Positions 25,601 through 35,557 of a DNA stretch of 64,000 bases are shown here, one piece after another. A model generated the notes under the pieces. The model was not told the origin of the DNA. It worked only from the letters and a program-made list of their open reading frames with translations, and ran no database searches. Positions within the stretch are counted from its first letter, which is position 1. The number at the start of each line of letters is the position of its first letter. A program made the translations under genes and the position numbers. This stretch comes from Struthidea cinerea (taxonomy: Eukaryota; Chordata; Aves; Passeriformes; Corcoracidae). The stretch spans positions 186,001-250,000 of the forward strand of contig VZTI01001716.1 in assembly GCA_013397865.1 (NCBI GenBank), in the 5' to 3' direction.

Positions 25601-28097
25601 GTTAATGGGCATTAGCATTTAATCATATAATCTAGTACTCTGAGTTCTCAGTCTAGAGTGGATGAATGTCAAAAAACTTCAGGACCCTGTGTTGCAAGTG
25701 GAAGTAAAGACAAACTAACTTGGAAAAATTTTGCCTAAAGTTATAAAACTCGGCAATGTTTCACTGTCTACAGTGACTTCATAAGATCGAGCTGCAAAAC
25801 TGAGTTAGAAAAAAAGGCTACTGGTAATCTCCAGAGGCTTTCTGGCCCACCCAAGATACAGGAGAGAAAAAAATATAACCTTCTTGAAAGAATTCCTACT
25901 CAGCCTTTGCTAGCACTCCCTGAATACTTTCACCAATAAACCAGTATGTCTGGGGGAAAAGGTAGGGGGAGGAAAAGCAGACTGTGCTACAGATATGGCA
26001 TTGCCGTTTCAGGGTATCTGACAAACCAGCCTGTGGGTATTCCCTCATTTTTTGATTGTCAGAGGCTGCAGGCTCTGAAAGTTGAATTATGCTGTCATTA
26101 TTACAGTCTCTCACAGCTCAACACAAAGGATGAATCTTCACTACTTATAAAGTAAGTGTAAGAATTTTTCATTGCAAATTTGTTTATACACATTTCTTTT
26201 ACCAACACAGAAACCTAGGGAGGAACAGGGAATTGCAATTCCACTCTGAGGTAAACTGAATAAGGTCAGCCCAGCAAGGTAGCTTGACTACCGCTGGTGT
26301 TATGTAGGTATTTCATTATAAAAATACAAGTACTCAATCTTCATCTGAATCTTTCAATGTGTTGTCATGTAGCAATATTCTCATTTGTAAAAGGCACATC
26401 TTTTTATAGACAGCAACAAACCAGCCCCCAAGTGCCACCCACAGTATGCAAGTCGAAATGAACAACAGGAACAACAGAAGATTTTAAGCTGACAGTTTTG
26501 CACTTTTTTTTTCTTTTAGCAGAGGCCTGTGCTAAACAACTTCTCATAGAACACACATTGGGAAAAAATATCACAGATAACATATGGTAGTCTTCCTGAA
26601 CAAAAATGTCAAATGAAATACACTGGAGATGAATAAGAGGCAATCCAGAATAGTGCTCAGGGAATGTGGATGATTCTGACATAAGTAACATTTTCAAGTT
26701 ACATTGAATACCATAGGGATGCATCCTGAGACAGAACAAAGTGAAAATGCAACATGATAATACACAGGGACTAGATGTGTTAGAAGTTCATGCTCTAACA
26801 CCTGTACAGAAGAAGACATAATAAACCAATGGTGAAGAAGAAGACATATACAAGTCATTTTCCAAATTAAGGAAAATAAAACTTAGGAAGATAACAGAAT
26901 TCACTGACAGTAATGAGGAAGGGACTGCACAGAGGAATGACGAGTAAGGTGAATTGCTGCCATCAAAATGAGTTCTCACAGAGTTTAAACAAACCTCCAG
27001 CTGCAAAGCAGTCCTGAAGGAACCCCAATTCTCTATGTCAAGAATTGAAAGAGACACAGCTAATTTTCACAGCCATGAATATTAGCATGACATACCTACA
27101 AACATCAGTGTAAAATTCTGTCATGCTTCGATTACTAAATATAAAACAAATGGTTTTTTATTAATTTAGTATCAAGGAGAAGATATCACAGGAAAATAAA
27201 TATATGTTATATATAATAAATAAATGATAAATTTATAGTAAATATATAATATGGCAAATATATTCAGCATACATATATTCAGTACCTCCACATCAGGCAG
27301 TCATACAACAGTGATTTATTCCTATATATAATACACAAAGTAGAACTATTTTATTTCCAGAATTCAGTTTCAAGTCAGTCACAATTTTTCTTGCAGTTTT
27401 TAAATATATATCAGCAACTTTTATATTATTATATCTAACTTTTCTGAAAAGGGTGTGTTGCTGATCCCACTGTGTTAACTTTGAAGTTTGCTGTTTCTAC
27501 TGAGAATAATTTTGACTGCAACACAAATAGTTAATTTCAGGACTTCCACTCAACAGGAAGAGCAATTGGGAAATTCTCTGAGGTACTAAGGTAAAAGAAG
27601 GGAAGTAGAAAATCAAGTCATATTCTCCCATACATATTACACCAGTTACCAGAAAGTAACTGGAGTCACTGTGAATAGTATAAATTTCTGTGACCTGTTT
27701 CAAATATTCTGCATTACATCCCTTTTACTGTAGTTAAAAAATTGAAGATTGAGACAGTTCTAATAAAGGTTGTCTCCAGAATTAGAATGTTTAATAATTT
27801 GTGTCTAAGTCCTTCTAAATTGCTCTGAAATGGTAGGCATTATATGATAAAAAAACTCAAATGTTTTCTTCAATTACCCCTAAGTCCAAATGAACATGAG
27901 GAACAAACTTTGTTGAGAAATGGATTGATCATTTTCTTGGAATTAATAATTTCTTCAGTTGCAATTCCGGTTTCTATGCTCTTGATGTACTTAACTAAAA
28001 AGAATGGGACAAAGAAAAAACAACGCAAGAAATACTGGGGTATAAAGATAAGAAATACCAATTTCTATGTACTTTCCTTGAAAGGATTATTTTCCCA
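25601..28097. other. AT-rich unique DNA, no gene recognised
   Basis: No gene is recognised. An AT-only low-complexity patch occupies about 27190-27260. The frames at 26404-26739 (-) and 26788-27057 (-) have no recognisable motifs. Confidence 0.65.
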
Positions 28098-28174
28098 GTA
28101 TTTGTCTAACATAATAGACTGCAGGAGGTAGGCATCCCTGCTATACTCACTCCAATTTCAAGAAATAATCAGTT
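28098..28174 (+). repeat. Local duplicated segment, copy 1
   Basis: The core 28117-28174 (58 bp) matches 29604-29661 with five substitutions, and weaker similarity runs back to 28098 (matching 29585). The shared core includes 'catccctgctatac' and 'tccaatttcaagaaataatc'. Copy 2 lies inside a CR1 element, so this copy is probably the source, or both come from an older repeat I do not recognise. Confidence 0.85.
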
Positions 28175-28884
28175 TTTCCAGCAGAAAACACTGGGACGCC
28201 CAAAATATTTTTTCAGAATATCTACTGAACTGAGAATCCATGTGGTTTATTTATATAAGAATAGAACACAAGTACACACCATGGCCTGGGAAGTGGTTTC
28301 TGCTTTGTATGCATCATGAAAAAAGAAAAAAAGGAGCAAATGACATTTAGCAATTTCATTGGTCTATTAATTAATTTACTCATTGTGAACCTCATTCCAG
28401 TCATTTGTGAGCCACCTACACTTGTTTTTTAATTGTCTGGGAGGGGTGGTTAAGATTCCTCTCTGCACTGTTTTTACCAATTATTATTGCAATGTAGATT
28501 GTCAACTGGTTTGGTTCCTGTAAGTCAGTGTCAAAATTCCTAATACAATGGTTTTGATAAAATAAATAGATAACATTCTAGACTTAGTTTTGTATTACTT
28601 CTCTCACTTTTCTTCAATTTTACATTTTTTTTTTATGCTATTTACAGAACTATTTCTAATTTGCTACATTAGCACATGAGTATGTGAAAATAGAGCTCAA
28701 AGCTTAGCCTTCACAAAAAAGGTTTGACATATATACTTGTATCTGGTTTTAAGCAGTAAGTGGAGACTGCAGCAGGGATGGGCAACCAACTGCAACAAAC
28801 ATTCCATCTTCTCGATGAAGACTCCTGGGGATGGGAAAGACGACCTAGGGTCAGATTTACAAAAAGGATGGGAGCATATCACCA
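28175..28884. other. AT-rich unique DNA
   Basis: No gene or transposon is recognised. The minus frame 28222-28404 is short and without features. Confidence 0.65.
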
Positions 28885-28951
28885 TCATAGAATCCTGCAA
28901 TATCCTGAGTTGGAAGGGACCCACAAGGGTCATTGACTCCAGCTCCTGTGT
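28885..28951 (-). mobile_element. CR1 LINE tail fragment, minus strand
   Basis: The plus strand reads 'tcatagaatcctgcaatatc', then 'ctgagttggaagggaccca' and 'agggtcattgactccagct'. This is the reverse complement of the last bases of an avian CR1. Only the extreme 3' end (about 67 bp) is present, a very short 5'-truncated insertion. Confidence 0.85.
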
Positions 28952-28981
28952 AATTGTAATATTAAAGTTTTTTTGTCAACT

Positions 28982-29051
28982 TTGAATTGGGAAAGGATCT
29001 TAGCATTGATCCTTTGAAAAGGATCTATGATAAGATCCTTTCCCAATTCAA
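28982..29051. repeat. Nested 70-bp palindrome
   Basis: The outer arms, 28982-29002 and 29031-29051, are perfect 21-bp reverse complements (ttgaattgggaaaggatctt + a). Inside them are a mismatch, three further pairs, another mismatch, and an inner perfect 8-bp inverted repeat gatccttt/aaaggatc (29008-29015 with 29018-29025). Folded, this is an almost unbroken stem of about 32 pairs. In length and near-symmetry it resembles a microRNA precursor or a small inverted-repeat element, but nothing else here shows transcription. It lies 30 bp downstream of a CR1 tail. Other readings are a replication-fork template-switch product or a minimal palindromic transposon. It does not encode protein. Confidence 0.95.
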
Positions 29052-29344
29052 CATTTTTTTTAAATTACCTACCTGAACTAGGATCCTAAAGAAGTCCAAA
29101 TCTCTTAACAATGCATGAGCATTTAAATGAAAATAAAAGAGGGTAAAAGCATCAGCTTACTGTCTACTGGTCCTAGTATTGCTTTTTAAACTATTCAACT
29201 CAGGCTTTTGCTCTACATTGCTCTTTATAACTTGTTCTTGCTCCTCAAATACGACGCTCTGATGCTCCTGTCTATGCAGTGAGTAAGATAGTAACAGGTT
29301 GTTGTCATCAACAGCTGGGACATGATCAAGCACGGTTCTCCTAA
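29052..29344. other. Short unique spacer
   Basis: Unique sequence lies between the palindrome and the CR1 body. No recognised feature. Confidence 0.6.
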
Positions 29345-29735
29345 TGGAAATAGACCTGTCCCAGGCCAATGAAATCCTGGCTTGTATCAGCAATAGTGCG
29401 GCCAGCAGGACCAGGGCAGCGACTGTCCTTTTTTATTCGGCACTGGTGAGGCCACACCTTGAATCCTGTGCTCATTTTGGGACACTCACAGATAAAGGAC
29501 ATTGAGGTGCTGGGGCATGTTCAGAGAAAGGCATTGAAGCTGGTAAAGGGTCTAGAGACCAGACTTTCATAGTGCATAGAAATTGTACTTGCTTTACATA
29601 AAGGACTGCAGGAGGTTGACATCCCTGCTATACTTGCTCCAATTTCAAGAAATAATCTGTTAAAAGTGCTGGGTTAAAAGTTGGACTTGATGGTCTTAAA
29701 GGACTTTTCCAACATAAATGATTCCACGATTTTCT
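29345..29735 (+). mobile_element. CR1 LINE, plus strand, middle replaced
   Basis: The first part (about 29350-29565) is recognisable CR1 ORF2 C-terminal coding sequence: 'ggccaatgaaatcctggctt', 'gccagcaggaccagggcag', 'tcggcactggtgaggccac', 'ggacattgaggtgctgggg' and 'ctggtaaagggtctagaga'. The last part (about 29665-29735) is a CR1 3' tail: 'gttggacttgatggtctta' and 'ttccaacataaatgattcc'. The several hundred bases that normally lie between these parts are missing. A segment of about 100 bp takes their place (29566-29664), and most of it is a copy of sequence at 28098-28174. The element is dead: it has no long open frame and lacks most of its body. Confidence 0.85.
29585..29661 (+). repeat. Local duplicated segment, copy 2, inside CR1
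   Basis: The core 29604-29661 matches 28117-28174 at 53 of 58 positions. It sits exactly in the gap between the two remaining CR1 parts, so it looks like filler DNA copied during repair of a break inside the CR1. An alternative is that both copies come from an unrecognised older repeat. Confidence 0.8.
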
Positions 29736-30228
29736 AATATGAAACTTAATCAATTATCTCTGGAAATTTTGACAAGAGTTTTGTCATGTGTATTTTTGGG
29801 AGCCTCATAAAGGATTAGGGTTGAAGAAGATAGTTTTTAATAATTAAGAAATAACATTTGGAAAACATAGTGCTATTTGCTCACTACTAAAGCAACCGCT
29901 TTTGAAAAATTTAGAGTGGGAAGCTATTACTGTAGTCCATAAGCCTCTCCTCAACCCTGAAGGCAGAAATATCTGCTAGCTGTTGTAAACGAAGTCTACT
30001 TAAAAGAAAGCTACCAAATTATCATTACTGCTCTTGCCTAGGGAATGTCTCTGGAGTCAGTAGCAATTACTACAATAGGTTTCACAAATGGAAACAATTT
30101 GCTTGTTAGTGCCACTTGGGTTTGTGCTAGATTTGAACTGTCAGTTTTTAAAACAGTAAATGCTTACTATACATTCTGAGAGCACAGGCAGGAGAAATGA
30201 CTACTAAACAAGAGAGTGTTCTAATTTT
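29736..30228. other. Unique DNA
   Basis: No recognised feature. Confidence 0.6.
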
Positions 30229-30268
30229 TTTATTATTACTATCATTATTATAATTATTATTATTACTA
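30229..30268. repeat. (TTA)n microsatellite, imperfect
   Basis: Repeated tta/att units with two interruptions (ctatc and ataa) after a T run. A simple repeat, likely variable in length. Confidence 0.9.
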
Positions 30269-31429
30269 GAGTGAAGTAGAATCATTAATTACCAGACAAG
30301 ATGCTTTTTGAAACAGTGTGACAACATAAACATTAATTGTTTAGGGTAAATGTTTCTCTAAAGAGACATTCCAAGGATAAGACAAATTTTCTGTAGAAAC
30401 GTCCTTTGAAAAGCATGCACATAATCAGTCTGTACAGTTTAAGGGGTTTTAGATTTAGAATTTTGATTCAGGGTTATCCCTAGGTATAAAAATACTTTTT
30501 TCCTTTGCCTTTCAATTACCTTTCAGAAGCTCAAACTTCTTTTGGAAGGATGGTTCTGAGTGTGCTGTGTATACCTACAATAAATATATGTCAACTAAGG
30601 AAATTAATTCCCCAGTGGTTGACTCTCTATTCATTGACTGACAGAGGTTAAAGGAAGGCATAGACATCAAACAGTGGGCCACTATTTATAACCCTTACAT
30701 ATATACTTTCAGAATAAATTATGTCTTGGACATAGATACCATTCTCTCATCCATTCCACAGCTGTGAAAATATCAGAATCGAGTGGCTCAGTTAAGGATT
30801 GTGACAAAGAGCAGGATTTGAATGATTACTATCTGGTCCAGAGGCTGCATGACCCATTATGACTTACATCCACACACCTAAACTTTCTTCTTCTGTAAAA
30901 GAGAATGGTCACTCCTGAGCCAGGAACAAAACCACTGGAAATTATTCCTGATTTGCAGTAACCCAGACCATGGCTGAGTGTTTTCTGGGATGCTGTTAAC
31001 TGTCACAGGCAAAATAAATGCTATAGAATAAGTTAGCAAGGATGCTAGTGGAACAAGCACATGCACACACTTGTGCTTTGGCTTTGTTTGATAATCTAAT
31101 GCAGACCTACACTGCGTTGTTCCTCAGGCCAAAATGTACCAGATCACTCACTTCACAAGACTCATCTTTGACCATCTGGTTATGCTGAATCCACTTACAG
31201 TCTCCCCTAATCCATGCCTTCCATCAATCCAGTCCCACTCTTTAACTCAGTTATAGACCCTGTGTCTGACAAGTACAGTTTTATTTGTATGTTTTATCTT
31301 TGTTCAGATTTTGAGGTATTAACAGTACAATACAGGAATATCAACCCACAACTCTACTTTTGCTTTTCCTTCCATTTTGTTTTAATCAAACAGGTATGCT
31401 TAAGATGTTGACAACCACCTTCCAGTAGC
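30269..31429. other. Unique DNA
   Basis: No recognised gene or transposon. Frames 30878-31066 (-) and 31214-31411 (+) have no recognisable motifs. Confidence 0.65.
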
Positions 31430-31441
31430 ATCTTGTTCCAG
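31430..31441. repeat. Left copy of 12-bp flanking duplication
   Basis: The 12-mer atcttgttccag recurs exactly at 31631-31642. The two copies bracket the segment 31442-31630, as a target-site duplication would. Confidence 0.8.
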
Positions 31442-31630
31442 CAAAGGCAAACTTGACAGCAAAGGCTGTCAGTATTATTTCTGATAGCTTCCCTCCTAAC
31501 AGTCCTTTCTACTGAGCTTATATAATACTAATTATATAAAACCTTTTCATAATCACTCTCTCAAGCCATAATGTTTGATCAATAGGGTTTAACCTTAGCT
31601 CATCTAAATTTAGCACAAGGCCTCTCTCTG
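31442..31630. mobile_element. Flanked insert carrying perfect repeat, copy A
   Basis: This 189-bp segment lies between two exact copies of atcttgttccag. From 31459 it is identical, base for base, to 35382 onward. The identity runs on into the right flanking copy, ending at 31634, for 176 bp in all. The first 17 bases resemble the other locus only in 'gcaaaggcaaa', which occurs 17-18 bp upstream of the repeat here and 32 bp upstream at copy B. I see no poly-A tail and no TG...CA ends on either strand, and a 12-bp duplication is too long for an avian retrovirus. It could be a retroposed piece of RNA, a templated repair insert with a long flanking repeat, or one member of a small mobile family I do not recognise. 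Confidence 0.6.
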
Positions 31631-31642
31631 ATCTTGTTCCAG

Positions 31643-32157
31643 ATCAAACTGCTTCTGGCACATCATCATACAACACGTAATTTCACTGCAATGTCCAGCT
31701 GTCATTGCAGATGATCCAATTGGTCTGTGAACAAACCATCATAAAATACTCATTGCAAGTCATATGATTCCTCCATGGTAGCTGGTAGTGGAAAAATTCT
31801 AGAAAACCTTGCTAATAGGCCTTTTTTCTGGGTTAAGATTTTATGAGGTTCTCACACAAAGAGATCTTGGTTCTATTTGAATTGTCTGTTGTACCATAAC
31901 CTACTCATGGGTTGAAATGTAAAACTACCAAAGAGATATTAAAGCTCCTCAAGCAAAATACATCATCTTCTGTGATACAGACCCTCTCATGTTTCACCTT
32001 TCCTCCTCTCTGTATTATCTCTCCTATTCCTTATCCTAAAATATTTTCTTAGTTTTTAACAGGAACTACAACTGTACATTACGTACTCTATTCTCATCTC
32101 TTCTGCCATTCAGGTAACCACCAATATTATTAATATAAAGGTTATTTCTGCGTACAG
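31643..32157. other. Unique DNA
   Basis: No recognised feature. Confidence 0.6.
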
Positions 32158-32197
32158 AATCACAGAATGATAGTAACAAAATCACAGAATGATAGTA
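32158..32197. repeat. Tandem pair resembling the CR1 terminal unit
   Basis: The 18-mer aatcacagaatgatagta occurs twice with a 22-bp spacing (32158-32175 and 32180-32197). It resembles the reverse complement of the short terminal unit of avian CR1, but the rest of the CR1 tail is missing. It may be a degraded CR1 tip or coincidence. Confidence 0.55.
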
Positions 32198-33156
32198 TCC
32201 CATCAATTCTCTTCTACCAAAGTATGTTACTCAAGGAGTGACCACTAAATAAGCTACACATGATCAACTTTGCTCTAGTTACCTGTAAGTCCCCACAACT
32301 GAACAGTGTTATTACACAACTAATAATCCAGTTATCACCAATTTAGACAGCTTCTGTGGTTTTGTTCCCTATTGATGCTGCCACTAGTATTCATGTTAGC
32401 TGTTAAACTGAGTCTGCATCACATAACAGTGTCTGGAGTGCGAGCATAAAAGTCAGAAAGGCTCTCAGTCCTATTAAGAGAGCTATTTTTCACACTGAAA
32501 ATATTATTCTGCTACCCTTTGACAAAACTGGTTCTGCGGCTGTAACCTTTATATGTTTTCTTTCATTTCATGTAAAAGAAAAATAAATTTTCTTGTTCAA
32601 AATATCCTTTCTTATTACAGGGTCAATTATAGTTCTCAAACATTTTCAAAACAACTGCTGAGGAATAACATTCTTTCTTAGCCAAGAGTTAATTTTTGCT
32701 TTCTCAATGTAGGAAAAAATATCCAAGGTAAGGTTTCCTGAAATAAAATATTTAAGTGCAACATGGTTTACAGACCTATTTGATTGTTTGTTGATTATTT
32801 AGTAACTGAACAAAGAGTATTAAATTAATATGGAAATTTTCTCATTAATAGATTTCATTTTTTTATCATTCTATATTTTAAAGAACACTTGATATTGATT
32901 ATATCCAGATCCTTGATATGTTGTGCTGCATAATTACCACTGTTAACATTCTGTGATCAATTACTTAAAGTTACCTATTCAGTCATATCTATAAGATTGT
33001 TTCTATGATATAGCACATCAGGTCAAGAGCTGCAGAACCTAATATTAATATTTGGCAGAAAAATTTCTCATTTTTTATTTTGGGGGTATTTTGAAGAATT
33101 TCTCTTTTATATTTTTCAAATGTGCCTTGGTAATGCGACTTTGTGTTAACACAAAA
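32198..33156. other. AT-rich unique DNA
   Basis: No recognised gene or transposon. Confidence 0.6.
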
Positions 33157-34009
33157 TATGAGAAACAACTCAGCAAGTTTGCCAACGACACCAAGCTGTG
33201 GGTGCAGTCAACACACATGCCATCAACAGGGACCTTTACAGACTTCAGAGGTGGGCAAGGGTGAACGTCATTAAGTTTGAGGTCAAGCGCAAGGTCCTAC
33301 AAGAGGATCAGGGCAATCCCAAGCACAAGTACAGGCTGGACAGGGAATGGATCAAGAAGAACCCTGAGGAGAAGGACTTGGGGATGTTGGTTGGCAAGAA
33401 GAACAACATGACCCAACAAAGTGTGTTTGCAGCTCAAAGAGCCAACCGTGTCCTGGGCTGCATCAAAAGAATCATAAACAGCAGGTTCAGAGAGGTGAGA
33501 CTGCACCTGGAGAACTGTTTTGGGGCCTGAACATAAGGAAGACATGGACCCGTTGAGCGAGTCCAGAGGAGGGCTCTGAAGATGATCAGAAGGCAGGAAC
33601 GCCTCTCCTATAAGATAGGCTGAGAGCATTGGGGTTGTCCAGCCTGCAGAAGAGGAGCCTTTGGGGAGACCCCCAAGCCTTCCAGTACCTAGAGGGAACC
33701 TACAAGAGAGCTGGAGAGGGACTTGTTACAAGGGCATGGGTTGATAGTACAAGGTAGGATGGCTTTAAATTGAAAGACGATTAGATTGGGCATAGGAAGA
33801 CATTCTTTCCCATGAAGGTGATGAGGCACTGGCATAGGTTGCCCAGAGAAGTTGTGGATGCTCCATTCTTGGAAGGGTTTAAGGCCAGGCTGGATGGGGC
33901 TTTAAGCAACCCAGACTAGTTGATGTTGTCCCTACTTATGGCAGGGGGTTGGAATGAAATAATCTTTAAGGACTCTTTCAATCCAAAACATTCTGTGATT
34001 CTATGAAAT
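33157..34009 (+). mobile_element. CR1 LINE, plus strand, about 850 bp
   Basis: This is a 5'-truncated CR1 holding the end of ORF2 and the whole 3' tail. Landmarks in order are 'agcaagtttgccaacgacac' (ORF2), 'gccaaccgtgtcctgggctg', 'gacatggacccgttgagcga', 'gggttgtccagcctgcagaa', 'ggcataggttgcccagagaa', 'ctggatggggctttaagcaa', 'ggcagggggttggaatgaaa' and the closing 'attctgtgattctatgaaat'. It is diverged, with a small deletion near 33505 where bases usual in the family are missing. The element points toward the minus-strand CR1 at 34071, so the two lie tail to tail with about 60 bp between them. Confidence 0.95.
33162..33530 (+). pseudogene. CR1 ORF2 C-terminal remnant, frameshifted
   Basis: Translation gives the region just after the catalytic part of CR1 reverse transcriptase. 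One frame starts with LSKFANDTKL, close to the family's 'LSKFADDTKL'. Near 33200 the frame shifts, and the second frame continues with MGAVNTHAINRDLYRLQRWA, then NPEEKDLGMLVGKK and FAAQRANRVLGCIKR. It stops at 33528-33530, well before the normal ORF2 end, near a deletion. The reverse-transcriptase active-site motif is not present. A complete CR1 ORF2 encodes an endonuclease and a reverse transcriptase; only a dead fragment of the last part remains here. Confidence 0.9.
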
Positions 34010-34070
34010 CGAAGACAACAATGGTTAAGATGCTTTGCTTCTGGAAAATCATTAAACCTGTCTAAATAAA
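34010..34070. other. Spacer between tail-to-tail CR1 copies
   Basis: About 60 bp of unique AT-rich sequence separates the 3' ends of two oppositely oriented CR1 elements. Confidence 0.8.
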
Positions 34071-34665
34071 TTCACAGAATAATAGAATAATTTAGGTTGG
34101 TAAGTCCTCTAAGATCATCAGGCTGTTAACCCAGCACTGCCATCTTCGCCACCAAACGCCACATCCACATTTTTAGAAACTTTCCAGGGATGATGATTCC
34201 TACAGTTCCCTAGGTACCCTGCTCCATTGCCAGTCTACTCTTTCAGTGAAGAAATTTTTCCTAATATTCAACTAAATCTCCTCTGGTACAACTTGAGGCC
34301 ATTTCTTCTCATTCTATCATGTTACCTGTAATGTTTCCCTCACCCACTAAGTGGGCCACATGGTCACAGAAGGAGATCAAGTTGGTCAAGCAGGATCTGC
34401 CTTTCATAAACTCTTCATAAACCACGATGGCTGGGCTCAATTCCCTGGTTGTTCCATACATATCCCAGGATGGCACTCAGGATGATCTGCTCCATGACCT
34501 TTCCTGGCACTGAGGTCAATCTGAGAGTTTCCTCAGATCCTCCTTACAACCTTTCCTGTGTATGGGTATTACATTTGCTAACTTCCAGTCCACTGCGAGT
34601 CAACACGGTTAGCCAGGACTGCTGCTGAGTGACAGAGAGTGGCTTAACCATCCCACTGACTTAGC
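34071..34665 (-). mobile_element. CR1 LINE, minus strand, about 590 bp
   Basis: The plus strand reads the reverse complement of a CR1: 'agaataatttaggttgg', 'cagcactgccatcttcgcca', 'agtgaagaaatttttcctaa' and 'acaacttgaggccatttctt'. It then jumps at about 34335 to ORF2-derived sequence: 'ggtcaagcaggatctgcctt', 'ggatggcactcaggatgatc', 'cctttcctggcactgaggtc', 'gggtattacatttgctaac' and 'ggttagccaggactgctgct'. The expected CR1 sequence between these parts is largely missing, so the copy has an internal deletion as well as 5' truncation. The tail type differs from the neighbouring plus-strand copy, so the two come from different CR1 subfamilies. Confidence 0.93.
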
Positions 34666-35381
34666 AGTATTCACAATATCACTTACATACAATCGTCAAA
34701 ATTAATATCAAATAGGAAACATACAAAAAGCACAATTGGTAATAAATATAGAAATGTTTGTCATTAAAACAAAAAAAACTGTAGAATAAGACAGAAATAA
34801 AAATCTTAAAACTAGTATAATATTCCTTTTCAGATTAAAGTTCATATTTCTGTCTGAACTATCTTCAGGATCAAACTACCCTTGATAAGATTTCTAGTTG
34901 CAGGAAAAAGTGTTTTTCAACACATAACTGATCCTTCAATTATTTTTAATCAGGTCTACATCTAGAATGCTAGCCAGTACAAAATAGTACTTTGTAGGCT
35001 TCAGCAAAAATGTCAATGTATAATTGCACTACACCTACACCACACCTGCTGATGCAGTTAGTCATGTTTTACATTCCTCAAATAGAACAGCTTAACAGAA
35101 ATACCATACAGAAATGTTTACACTTTTAATTGGCAATTATTCTCTGATTTTTACATCAAAACTTTCCTCTAATATCTACACCTGATCCTACACGTATGTT
35201 TTGTTATTATTGATTATTTTTGTAACAGGAGATGGTGCATTATGAACAAGAATTATTTGCAAGAATTTTTCCAAAAATTTTTTAGAATTAGAAAGGATAC
35301 CATAATATTCTCAGTATCAAAGAACCCTTTTGCAGAGATGGACAGTCATGCAAAGGCAAATCAAACATCTGCATAGCATTT
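34666..35381. other. AT-rich unique DNA
   Basis: No recognised feature. Confidence 0.6.
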
Positions 35382-35557
35382 GCAAAGGCTGTCAGTATTA
35401 TTTCTGATAGCTTCCCTCCTAACAGTCCTTTCTACTGAGCTTATATAATACTAATTATATAAAACCTTTTCATAATCACTCTCTCAAGCCATAATGTTTG
35501 ATCAATAGGGTTTAACCTTAGCTCATCTAAATTTAGCACAAGGCCTCTCTCTGATCT
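35382..35557. repeat. Perfect 176-bp direct repeat, copy B
   Basis: This segment is identical at all 176 positions to 31459-31634, 3923 bp upstream in the same orientation. Unlike copy A, it has no obvious flanking duplication. It has 'gcaaaggcaaa' 32 bp before its start, and 'gtttccaac' follows it, close to the 'tgttccag' that follows copy A. These features make B the more likely source of A. The minus frame 35441-35659 crosses it and shows no known domain. Because the CR1 copies between A and B are heavily diverged, perfect identity means a recent copy, recent conversion, or an assembly error. Confidence 0.95.
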
